64,000 bases of DNA from Lophium mytilinum (Eukaryota; Ascomycota; Dothideomycetes; Mytilinidiales; Mytilinidiaceae): contig MU004186.1 of NCBI GenBank assembly GCA_010093605.1, positions 389,765 through 453,764 of the forward strand. The letters are read 5' to 3'. This document shows, piece after piece, positions 11,858 through 23,615 of this stretch. The position numbers and the translations under genes were made by a program. Each line of letters opens with the position of its first letter. Position 1 is the stretch's first letter. Under the pieces are notes generated by a model. That model worked only from the letters and a program-made list of their open reading frames with translations, ran no database searches and was not told where the DNA came from.

Positions 11858-12643
11858 GGTGAACTGAGAGTAGGTGGTGGTGCGAAAAGGGCGATACTGG
11901 CAATGCTCGCAGTGCTCTGCCTGACGTTGGCGGGCGCGAAATTTTTCTGAGCGAGCAGAGGTCGGGTCCGTGCGCGCCACGTGACCCCTCCTTTTCCTGG
12001 GCCGGATTTTCTTTAAAGAGCTGGTCCGCCGTCTCGTCCTTCGTTGACGCTCTCCGCCCCCGTGCTTCAATCCAATAACATCGCGCGACCAACCCCCACC
12101 GCCAAACCCAGCTGCCATCGCTGCCCATCCATCACCTCACCGCGCCGGCCGGCTGCTTTCACTAGCATTCCATCGTGTCGTCAGTATTCCGCGTCTTTTT
12201 TCTCCCTCTTTGTTATTTATTTCCCCATCCCTGCGCCCACGCCCCTCACTCCCCTCGCCGTCGCGCTCTGCGCCGCATCAACACGCGTCCTCACACCCGT
12301 TTCATAACCGTGACTCATCTAACCGAACTTGCCCACAGGCTGTCACGTGCACCACCTTCGCATCAGACTTAAGTCTCAGCCGGGCCACCTTTGTTTTCGC
12401 AATCTCCAAACACCGCCACACCCACCGTCGACCCCCCCGCCGCGACCTCAACCACCTCACCTCACTACGCGCATCTCGTGGCCTGGCCTGCGCATTCACT
12501 CTCGAGGCCTGTGTTGCCGCTTCCAGTACCTCCTGGTCCGCCCGTCGCGTGTCGCGCCACGCCCATCACCACCCGACTGTCGCGCGCGACATACAACCCA
12601 CCCATAGAGATCGCATCAGGACCGCGCCGTGGATGGACTACTG
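11858..12643. promoter_or_regulatory. Shared divergent promoter (Utp12 gene / BDF1) with two CACGTG boxes
   Basis: The 786 bp between the two start codons contain two perfect CACGTG E-boxes, at 11978-11983 and 12344-12349, and long pyrimidine-rich runs typical of fungal promoters. CACGTG is the core site of bHLH factors of the Cbf1/Pho4 type. Function is inferred only from position. Confidence 0.45.
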
Positions 12644-12644
12644 A
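12633..12644 (+). promoter_or_regulatory. Minimal uORF (Met-Asp-Tyr-stop) overlapping the BDF1 start
   Basis: ATG GAC TAC TGA lies directly upstream of the proposed BDF1 start. Its stop codon shares one base with the BDF1 ATG (TGATG). Such overlap can couple termination to reinitiation. Whether the transcript includes this ATG is not known. Confidence 0.5.
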
Positions 12645-15559
12645 TGGCCGTGATGACATCATCTGCCTTCGACCAAGCGCCATTCGAGGGCAAAGCGCCG
12701 CCGGTGCTCTCGGAGACGATGATTTTGGATCCTGAAGTCAACGGGTGAGTCTGCCCTCCACCGCGCCGCGCTGTCTCCTTTGTCTTAGTGGCACATGTAT
12801 TTATCAATATATTAGTATCGCGCACAAGTACGACGCCCTCTTTGATGAACCTGAAATTCCCCCACTCGATCCGTCCGCGCAGCCTGCCGAGCATATCTTG
12901 GAGGAGCCAGTCGCCATCAACGGAAACGGAAACCATGCCCCAGTCGAAGACCAGCCATCAGAGGAGGCTGCACAAGCTCCCATCGCCGACATCTCTAGCG
13001 GCATTGCCCCTGTGGCCCAGTTCATCCCCGAAACCACCGCCGAGACGTCCATCACCACCGCAGTCGAGGCTCCCACGTCAGATCTTAGGGAGGACACGGA
13101 CTCGGTGCCCACCGCTCAGGAGCTGGAGACGGATACTATTGGCGCAACTGCAGGAGAGGCAGAGCTCGCCCTTCAACCTACGGTAGAGCCCGTGAGCGAG
13201 CCGCAGACAACCGATGCCATGGATATCTTGCAGGAGGTGCTTCAAGAAGTTTCTCAGGAGGTCTCGGAGGATGTCTCGCAGGAATTTTCGAAGACCGATT
13301 CTTCTGCGCCTGCCGCGCTCGTCACACAGGACACTGAGATGGACACCTCCCTGGATTCGTTCCTCGCACCCGCCACCGAGGTCGTTGACCCGGCTGGGGA
13401 CATCACTACGCTACAGGCCGGCACTCATACACCCATCGAGGACCAGTTGACAGTAGACACGCAGCCAGAAGCAGCCCCGGTCGGGATGTCTTTCACCGAA
13501 TCGCCAATCACAGCCGATCAGGAAATGACAGACGTGCCATCAGCAGGCAAAGTGCGATTGAGGGAAGACGATGATGAGGAGGAGCCGTCAGCGAAGCGGA
13601 CAAAGACAGACGAAGAGATGGGGAATTCTACTGAGTTCAAGATGCCGGAAGTGCCAGGCCCCAAAGAAATCCAGCCTGCTGATGGAATATCGGCATCCGC
13701 CGACCAACCGTCAATACAGGGGGCTGTCGACGCGCAATCATGGCCCCCAGGCCCAATCAACAAGTCTCAAAACAAGTTCTTGCTGGAGCGCGTTAGAAAC
13801 ACGAAGAAAATAAAATCCTCAGGCGCATTTCGGGACCCTGTGGACCCCGTAGCCCTCGGGATTCCCAACTATCCCGATTTTGTGAAGACTCCAATGTCTC
13901 TCTTTGACATGGAAAACAAATTGAAGACGGATAGGTATTCTTCGATCACAGAGTTCATGATAGATCTGGATCTCGTCGTCAACAATAGCATTGCTTTCAA
14001 CGGCATTGCTCATCCGGTCTCTCAAGCAGGTCTCAACATGCGAGCCTACTTCTTAAAGGGCATGGCCAAGCTTCCACGCGAGGACATTCCGGAGCCTGCT
14101 CCTGCTCACAAGAAGCCAAAGAAGCCTACAGTTTCAACAGCGAGCAAACCACGGCGGGAATCTCGGGCTGCAGCAGTTCCCGCGGCTTCTCCCGTCGTTG
14201 CTACCCCAACAGTTACATCTCCTCAAAACCTTTTCCCTCTGAATCATGATGGCACGCCCATCATTCGACGCGACTCGTCGAACGCTACGGATCGACCGAA
14301 GCGTGAAATTCACCGGCCTCCGCCCAAGGATCTTCCATATAACAGCGTCAAGCCCAAGAAGAAGAAGTACCAGCTCGAAATGAAGTTCTGTGAGTCGGTG
14401 CTCACTACGCTTACGAAGACAAAATACAAGATTCTCGCAATGCCGTTCATGCAGCCGGTGGACCCTGTGGCGCTGAACATCCCTAATTATCTTCGGGTCA
14501 TCAAAAAGCCTATGGACTTGTCTACAGTTGAGAAGAACTTGAGGGAAGGACTATATCAGACCTCGAAAGAATTCTACACTGATGTCAAGCTTATATTCGA
14601 TAATTGCTACAAGTTCAACCCGCCTGAGGACGCTGTGCACAAGATGGGCAAAGATTTCCAGGCTGTGTTCGAGGAACTGTGGGCAGAAAAGAGTGATTGG
14701 CTCGCTAACAACCGTGAAGCGTCACAGCCACCATCGCCAACAGATTCTGAAGACGAGGATGAAGAGGAAGATGAAGTCGATCAACAGACTGCAGAACTCA
14801 TGGCTCTTCAGCAACAAATGGCGCAGCTCAACGAGAAGGCCCAACGACTCATACAGGCAAAGGCCGGAAAGAGAATGTCCCCGAAGGCTCCGACCAAAAA
14901 GGGCTCGAAGAGCTCGTCAAAACCAGCACCAAAGCGGAAGAGCAGTACTCTTGTGCCCCCTTTGCCCAAAAACCAAAAGCAACGCAGACAAGAAAAGGAA
15001 CCTGCGCCATTGAGCTTTGCTCAGAAACAAGAGATCTCAGATGGTATCAGCACCCTAGGCGATGTTGATATGCGGAAAGCTGTCCAGATCATCCGCAACG
15101 GTGTCCCTCACTTGGCTGTAAGTATATGGTCCCAAAAGTGTATTGAATCATGCTAACGGACACAGGCGGTCAATGACGACGAGATGGAAATCGATATGGA
15201 TGAGATCAATGACGCCACTCTGCGCAAGCTTCTATCGTTCATTAAATCCGTCAGGGGTCCAAAGGTCCGCGATGACGATGATTTTGCACCCCGAGGACGC
15301 GCGCCCAAGGCTCCAGCCCCTTCAAAGCCCAAGAAGAACAAGCCCATGGGCAAGGAAGAACAGGAAAACAAGATTAAGCAGATTAGACAGCAGTTGCAGA
15401 ACTTCGATGCCAACGCCTCTAATTCCGACCAATCGCCTCCTGGTAAGTTTACCGTAAAGGTTTTGATGACGGTTCTTCTTCTAACAATTTACAGCCGCTC
15501 AAAACGACGATTCTAGCGAGGACGAAGACGAGAGCGGTTCGGAAAGCGAAGAGGAGTAG
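12644..15559 (+). CDS. bdf1: BET-family double bromodomain protein Bdf1
   Basis: Four exons: 12644-12744, 12816-15117, 15166-15442, 15495-15559, giving 914 residues. Bdf1 binds acetylated histone H4 and recruits TFIID/SWR1-type machinery in the nucleus. A long acidic, low-complexity N-terminus (about 35-340) precedes bromodomain 1 (about 349-453, acetyl-lysine Asn in NSIAFNG) and bromodomain 2 (about 559-663, Asn in NCYKFNPP). A coiled, Lys-rich segment follows, then the extra-terminal NET domain (about 766-835, LSFAQKQEISDGISTLG ... LRKLLSFIKSV), split by the third exon's boundary, and an acidic Ser/Glu tail. The first intron is uncertain: the acceptor at 12815 gives a normal 71-nt intron, while one at 12788 gives 44 nt and nine extra residues in the same frame. 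The start was chosen because the exon joins in phase. Confidence 0.93.
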
Positions 15560-16684
15560 GCGTCTCTTAGTATCCCGCTATGCCAATTAGGCTGTCAGTC
15601 GATAGCTTAGCTTCGACCCCTGGCCAGCTGCTCAACCACCAAGCGAGCGCCATAATACCGAAAAACACATTAATGATCCTTTCCAACAAACCGGTTTACG
15701 AGGAGTTTCACCCAGCTCCTTTCAGGGGCTTCGGGCATGCGCTAAGGATGGTCTGCAACTCTTCGTAGGCATCTGCAATGCAGGTCATACCAAAGCTCCA
15801 GTCTTCCGATCCTCTTCCCTACTCTCCCAGCCATCGACTCGGCTCTTCCTATTTGCTTCCTTTCTTGTGCATACCTTACCGGTGGATGCGGTGGTTTTTT
15901 GCTGAAACTAGTTATGCCTATGATGCGAGTGTGGATGCTGTTCGGTTTTTAGGTGGACCGAACTGGAGAGTATCCTAGTCAGTCCCAAGTCGGGGGTGGA
16001 AGAGCCAGTGCTCAGCTCGATCAGCCCCTCGCCTCCGATGTGGGATGGGATGGGACGGGATGGCGGAAACAGCGGACGTAGGGTGAGAGACTGCGGCCTT
16101 ATGTACACTAGGAGATGGAGCATGGAGGTGCACACTTATGCTAGTGGACATTGATGGAAAAGAAACAAAAATGCAAACCCCAAATGCGGATGGTTCTTGC
16201 AACTAATTAGCAGTAATCCAGTGAGATGCATTTCGTGCCATTCGGCCGCTAAATGGCAATGTGTTTAGCATGTTAGAGGTCTTCCAAAGTATATAGCCTC
16301 TAGACCCAATTTATGTGGATTCCGGACAAGCTGTATTAAACGTGTAGAGTGTGCATTTTGGCAGGCTTAGATCGACGTCTGGAGTGCCCCAAGCCATGAG
16401 CCACACCGCCTGGCAAAACGCCGGGGTCCAGCTCTCGCGATTCGTTCGTTTTCTGAGCTTCACCAACACCACGCCAAACATCTCTCACCGGCCACTCCAA
16501 AGCACACCCGCTCTCACCGCGATCCCAATTGAAGCCGCCCCGCCGTCGCCGCTCCACACGTCCGCGACCTTCCGCAACCGCATTGCTTCGTCTCACAGCG
16601 CCTCTTCACACGCACAGTCCCCGTGCGCGCCTCGTCCAACCTACACTTCCGCTCGCAGAAACAATCCTCTCGTCGCAGTCCGCC
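15560..16684. other. Intergenic between BDF1 and RVB1
   Basis: This contains the BDF1 3' side and the RVB1 promoter, which has pyrimidine-rich runs just before the RVB1 ATG. Several short open frames on both strands lack any protein-like features. No RNA gene was recognised. Confidence 0.45.
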
Positions 16685-18303
<1,619 letters not shown>

Positions 18304-18768
18304 GCTTGAAACTTAAGGCACGAGTTCCAGCTTCAGATTTCGCGCTCGAGTCAAGGGTTTGGGGAGGGGTCCGGGAGGAGTTTGGTGTACTACTACCTAT
18401 CTAGAAATTCGGGACCGAAAAATGGGATTGGTTTGGCTGTGGGTGAAGACGAACACACTTTTCAAGCGTTTCTTTCGATGGTGTACGCGGGCTTCGAGAT
18501 GAGGTCTGTTATCGAGCGAGCCCTCTGGCCTACCTTAAATCCCTCACACCTGATCCGCAAGGGGGTTTCAAAATTCGCCTCCCTTCGTTATTAAATGCCA
18601 CATTCCTAACCGTGTGACTCCATGTTTCCTAAACGCGGAGGGCAGCACGAGGCGTGCCTATTTATTAGTCGCTTTCCTACCCGTTTGCACGACCCTTCAA
18701 AACGAACCCATGGAATTAGGTTTAGAAAAGGTCGCTAGAGTGCGTCTGTGGAGGTCCTGCCTGCTCTG
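18304..18768. repeat. Degenerate left flank of the tandem array
   Basis: This follows RVB1 directly. A weak copy of the array's core is visible at about 18593-18614 (TGCCACATTCCTAACCGTGT), with GGCGTG-type sequence after it. No coding signal was seen. Confidence 0.4.
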
Positions 18769-19450
18769 GTTACAAAGAGTTACATTTCTAACCGCGTGAA
18801 TCGGTTTTTGCTATAGCTTTTTTTTAAAACGATTGTCCGCGACCCCCAAGATCGAATTTGCGATATACGGTTTAGGTGAAGTCGTTAAGGCACCTCTTGC
18901 CATCTTTAGTTACAAAGAGTTACATTTCTAACCGCGCAAATTGCTTTTTAGTACATGTACAGGACACACGGCGTGAACCTGTCATAGCTGTCTTTTGAAC
19001 TGATTTTCCGCGACCCCCTAGATCGAGCTTGTGTACAAGGTTCAAAAGAGGTCGCTGGGGCGCTTCTAGCCTTATTTAGTTACAAAGAGTTACATTTCTA
19101 ACCGCGCAAATTGATTTTTAGTAGATAGATGTACGGGACACGCGGCGTGAACCTATTATAGCTCTCTTTTAAAACGATTGTCCGCGACCCCCTAAATCGA
19201 GCTTGCGGTATGAGGTTCAAAGGAGGGGTTCAAAGGAGGTCATGGGGTACCTTCTGCCTTCTTTAGTTATAAAAGAGTCACATTTGTGACGATTTTCCGC
19301 GACCCCCTGAGTCGAGCTTACGGTAGAAGGTTTCAAGGACGTTGCCGGGGCACCTTTTGCGTTCTTTAGTTACAAAGAGTTACATTTCTAACTGTGTAGA
19401 CCCTTTTCTTGGTAGACATAGAGGGTATATAAATAGGTACGCGGCGTGCA
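18769..19450 (+). repeat. Tandem satellite-like array, unit about 100-190 bp
   Basis: Five copies begin with GTTACAAAGAGTTACATTTC or a close variant, at about 18769, 18909, 19079, 19266 and 19369 (spacings 140, 170, 187, 103 bp). Within units the order is constant: GTTACAAAGAG, CTAACCGCGCAAATTG, CACGGCGTGAACCT, TCCGCGACCCCCTAGATCGAGCTT, AGGTTCAAAGGAGG, then CTTTAGTT. The copy at 19266 lacks the middle part. A local duplication GGTTCAAAGGAGGGGTTCAA lies near 19210-19230. Units differ by substitutions and deletions, so the array is old. It is not RIP-degraded, since CG and CA persist. No coding potential is shared between units because spacing is not a multiple of three. Confidence 0.8.
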
Positions 19451-19829
19451 CCTTTTGTAGTTGTTGCTTTCCTAGACGAAAGCAAGAGGCGTGTCGTTGT
19501 CGGAGGTTTGATTCTGAGTACAAACCCCATATATCTTGTCGTCGACCTAATTCCCACCGTCAGCCAAACGCTTGCAGCTTCGCCGACAGAGACTCTAATG
19601 CATAGAAGCCCCCAACTTCACATGGCCAAGACATCCACCCCCCACATCACCGTCACCAAAAATTTGCCGTGAAACACGATCTATTCATCCCAACCTGCCC
19701 ATTCACTTGGCAAAAGGTCACTATATCTCCTAATCTACAACAGCAAAAAACGCCGCTCAACCTCTATCCGAAAATCTATCTCAAAACTTTCGATGCTTCG
19801 CAAATCCCACGACACACGGCGAAGAAGCT

Positions 19830-22634
19830 CTAAAGCCCCACCGCCAGCATCAGCCCGTACCCGACCGTCACGACGACGCAAAAAGTGATGATACTGGCCG
19901 GCACGCCGCGCGTGATGAAGTGCTTGACCTGCAGGTAGCGCTGGCCGGTCTGCGAGTCTTCCATCATAATGGCAGCTAGAAACATATTAGCTCAAGCCGT
20001 ACCGTATATAATCGTATCAAGGGGAGGCAGTGCTAGGAATAGGGAACAAGGAGATACTTACTCATATTCGGGAAACCGCTAGTCGGCAACCCCATAGCGG
20101 CCGAGCACATCAGCACGCTGCCCATGACTAGTAGGTTCGGATGCGGCTCATCCATGCCCTGGCCCACCTGCTGCACAAGCGGCAAGACAATCAGCGCGGC
20201 GACTGTGTGGCTGATGAAGGTTGCGACGACAAGGATCAGCGCCGCGAAGACGATGAGCACGCCATACAGAGACAGGCCCTCGACTTCGGCGGTGATGCTC
20301 TTGGCGATGGTGTGCAGCAGGCCGGAGGAGTTGACGGCCTTGCCGAGGGCGAGGCCGCCAGCGGCAAGGATGATGATGGTCCAGAGGAAGTTGTTGAAGT
20401 CTTCTTTGGTAAGGATGCCGGTGCCGAAGAAGAGCACGATGGGGATGATGGCGACGACGCCCATGTCGCCGAAAATGGGCTCGAGTTGGTGGGTTACGCA
20501 CCATAGGGCGATGGTGACGATGGTGACGCCGCTGATGAACCATTGGATGCCCGAGAAGCGGTCTTTCATGGGCCGGATGGGGACGATGGTCGTATTGCGG
20601 CCAGGCTTGAAGGTGGCGAGGAGAAGGAGCCAGATGAGCACGATGGAGATGATGCACACGGGGAGAGCGACGAAGAACCAGACGCCCCATCCTGGTTGGG
20701 GGTTCATGTTTTGGAGAGCGATGAGGTTCTGAGGCGACGCAATTGGGGATGCAGCACCACCAATGTTCGAAGAAAGAGCGATTCCCAGAAGAAGTGCCTT
20801 CGACATGGCTGAATCGGAGGGAAGGTTGCGGAGAATAGGCTTGAACGTGTCAGTGAGGAAAATTACAGTCGAGAAGTCGTAGTTACCTGGACGATCGAGA
20901 AACACAGCACTGGAGCTGCGACATTGCTGATCCACATGCTGGCGAACATGGCAACGAACATACTTGTCAGTAATACCGTTCTTGGTTTCGTCCCAGCCTT
21001 GCTCAGAACAAAAGTCGCCATCATCTTGGCAATGTTATACTTCGACAGCGCAGCGGCGATGGTGAAACCCCCTAGAAGTAGCATTATAACGGGTGTCCAC
21101 ATGGCTGCAAACACGTAGGATGCAGCCTGCTTGGACTCTAGACGAGCGTGTGGCTTTTCGTCCTGACGAACGACGCGTAGAACGACGACTAAAAACGGTA
21201 CGAGCAGCGACGTGACGAAAAGGGGTATTGCCTGGAATATGTCAGCATCCACTTTCTTGATGTGAGAAGAGATGCATACCTCTGTAGCCCATAACAGACT
21301 GACGAAAACGACCAATGCCAGGCAGTTTTGCTGCTCTGGCTTCTTCATGATTGGAACAAGAAGTAGGACTAAGAAAACAGCCAAAATGAGGATCAGAGTG
21401 TAGAACGTCGAGCTCAATAACCACTGGGGACAGTGATACTTCCCAATAGGGGTGTTCACTTCCTTCATCTCTGCCTCAACTTCGTCACCCTGCAGCCTTA
21501 GCTTTCGCGGATCGGTCTCCCGGCCGATTAGGGTTTGTCGAAGCCCCATATTCGCCGCCTGAGATTTCCGTTCGATACCAATCATCTCCCTCCAAACTGT
21601 ATTGCGCTCCCACACCACATGCTCTCTTAGATGCAGCCGCAGCTCCCGCTTGGCTTCTGCGACGTCTCCTTTCGTGCAAATCTTTGCATAGGCGCTCTCG
21701 ATCCGCGATAGATTCTCGGCCAAATGTGCCATTGTAGATTTCTGGAAAGGATATGCAGTCTCTACGTTCGCGTCGATGTACTGTCTCTTTAGATTGCGGT
21801 CCAGAATTTTATCATACTTCTTCAGGACTTTTGTGAAACCGGTCCTGTTCAGCTGGATAAACGATCGCAACTCGCACACCGACACGTAGAGACTGACAGT
21901 CCGCTTCTTCAACGACACTCCGGAGTCATAGAGAGCCGAAAAGGCCATGTCGTTGTAATCGTCGAACGCAACGCTGGTTCTCCGCCGCGAAGAGGCGAAA
22001 TCCGTGGAAGCTCTCAAATCCTCATGTCGCGACTCCCAGCCCCGTTGTCCGTCGCGACTCTTCGTCTTCTGTAGGCCTACAGTCTCATCGGCATCATCAT
22101 CGCTATTGTCGTTGTCCAGCTCCTCGTATGACTGGCTCATGCCACTTGTCCTCCGTGGTCGGCCCAGCCCAATCGTCTTAAATATGCTATTTGAACGAGC
22201 TTTCTTGCTCCCTCGCGTGCCCGGCGGTTGCTCGCTTTGCTCCGTCTCCAGTTCCTCCTGCTCCTCCTCGTAATGCTCCTCATCTCGTAGTAGTTGGTCG
22301 ACTTCCCCATAAATCTCTAGCTCTTTGAGTTGGTAGAAGGAGCATATCTTCTCCAGTTCGTGGTCCAGCGTATTCGAAAAGGCCTTGTCGGGATCGTCGG
22401 CGGTGCCATTGAGGAGAGGTGAGGATTCAGCATCCTGGGGCTGGTTGGAAGCCTGATGGAGCTGCTTTTCGAGGGTGTATATGCTGAAAGCAAAATGTTA
22501 GCAGGGTGCTAAGCAGAGCGCGGTAGGGGGTTAGGTCTCTGACACACATACGTTTTCTTTAGGTTGCTGTAAGAAATGTAATGGGTGCTCCAATCCGGCA
22601 CCGAATTAAACTGCAAGCTGTGCGAGAATTTCAT
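19830..22634 (-). CDS. SPX-domain low-affinity phosphate transporter (Pho87/Pho90/Pho91 family)
   Basis: Five exons on the minus strand: 22634-22552, 22483-21280, 21231-20887, 20839-20062, 19975-19830, giving 851 residues. The protein starts with the SPX hallmark MKFSHSLQF...WSTHYISYSNLKK; SPX domains sense inositol pyrophosphates and report phosphate status. The SPX core continues to FTKVLKKYDKILDRNLKRQY. After an acidic Ser-rich linker come about 12 hydrophobic segments of the SLC13/divalent-anion symporter type. Conserved motifs include LSSNIGGAASPIASPQN and, near the end, AAMGLPTSGFPNM. The last exon codes for the final helix. Family members import phosphate at the plasma membrane (Pho87/90) or export it from the vacuole (Pho91); I cannot tell which here. 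The frame is open upstream of 22634 to 22793, giving a possible 53-residue extension, but MKF is the family start. Confidence 0.92.
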
Positions 22635-23615
22635 CTCGTCGGCCGCGAGAAGCTGCTCAAGCTTCTCCCGCCTCTTCCTCGCGCGCTTGCTCTCCGGTCG
22701 TGGGGCGTCTCTCTTGTCGGCAGCGCTGTCTTTGAAGTCTTGAAGCTCGATGGGTTCTTCGCTAAGAATAGTGAGGGTGCGACGACCTTCCACGGTGGCC
22801 AGTGTCGTGGTCGGTCGGGATTGTGTGCTGGTGGACAGCGAGTGGGGTGGCGCGCTGGTGATAGCTAGCGGAGGCGGTCGGGAGGATGAACGGGAGATTC
22901 CGTAGTCGTCTCGTCTTCACACGAGTTGGGTTGTTTTCGCGATGAGCGTCACCGCAAGCCTCAGGCTGGACACATGCACGATTGGTTGGCTGGCCCTTGT
23001 CGTTGCTGCACGGCCAACGCCCTGTCGACTCCTGGCAAAGCTGCCTATTAGCCAAGACATATTACTTATTACAGCTTAGAGGGAACCAGACTGCCGGCTG
23101 GCGCCCGCTGTCACCCATGGGACTCTCCTCAACTACTAGACAAGAGTACTACGGTAGCCACTAGTAGCAAATCTCCGTTTCCTCCATAGTTTCCTTCATT
23201 TTAACATCAGACCCATCTTAGTGCGGAGAATTTGCGTCTAGAATACCAGATGTTATTTCACCTTCAAGCATTAGGTGGATTTGACTATAATAGGATTACT
23301 AATAAAGTACATGAGGGACGCCCAACGATCATCGAACGACCGATAAACTGTCCTCCGGCCTCACGTGTGCTGCAGGTGGAGGGAAGACGAGTGGTTTATC
23401 CACTACCTGGCAATTTCAAGAAGAGAAGCAAGACGGGCCGCCGCCGTAACTAGAGTCCGATGATACAGGGGAGGTATACCAAAGCCGGCTTCCAGAAACT
23501 TTCTACAAAGCCAGCTGCGTGTCGCATCAATTTCGCTTCGAACCGTCACATTACATAGCAACTAGCCTCAGTATCGTCAAACTCGAGCCCATTACTCGAG
23601 CAGAGTCGCAGAGCA
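22635..23615. promoter_or_regulatory. Upstream region of the phosphate transporter with CACGTG
   Basis: 980 bp separate this gene's start from the end of the Mug190-like gene on the same strand. A CACGTG box (23362-23367) lies about 730 bp upstream of the ATG. CACGTG is the known core for Pho4/NUC-1 type phosphate regulators, which makes it a candidate operator. No gene is supported in the interval. Confidence 0.35.

Noticed and set aside
11282-11950. 222-codon hydrophobic-looking ORF antisense to the Utp12 gene
   Set aside because: Complement of acidic and Ser codons gives apparent hydrophobic protein; the real gene is on the other strand.
12745-12815. Start of BDF1 inside this segment with a hydrophobic N-terminus
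   Set aside because: This is the first intron: it opens with GTGAGT and the upstream exon beginning at 12644 joins in phase.
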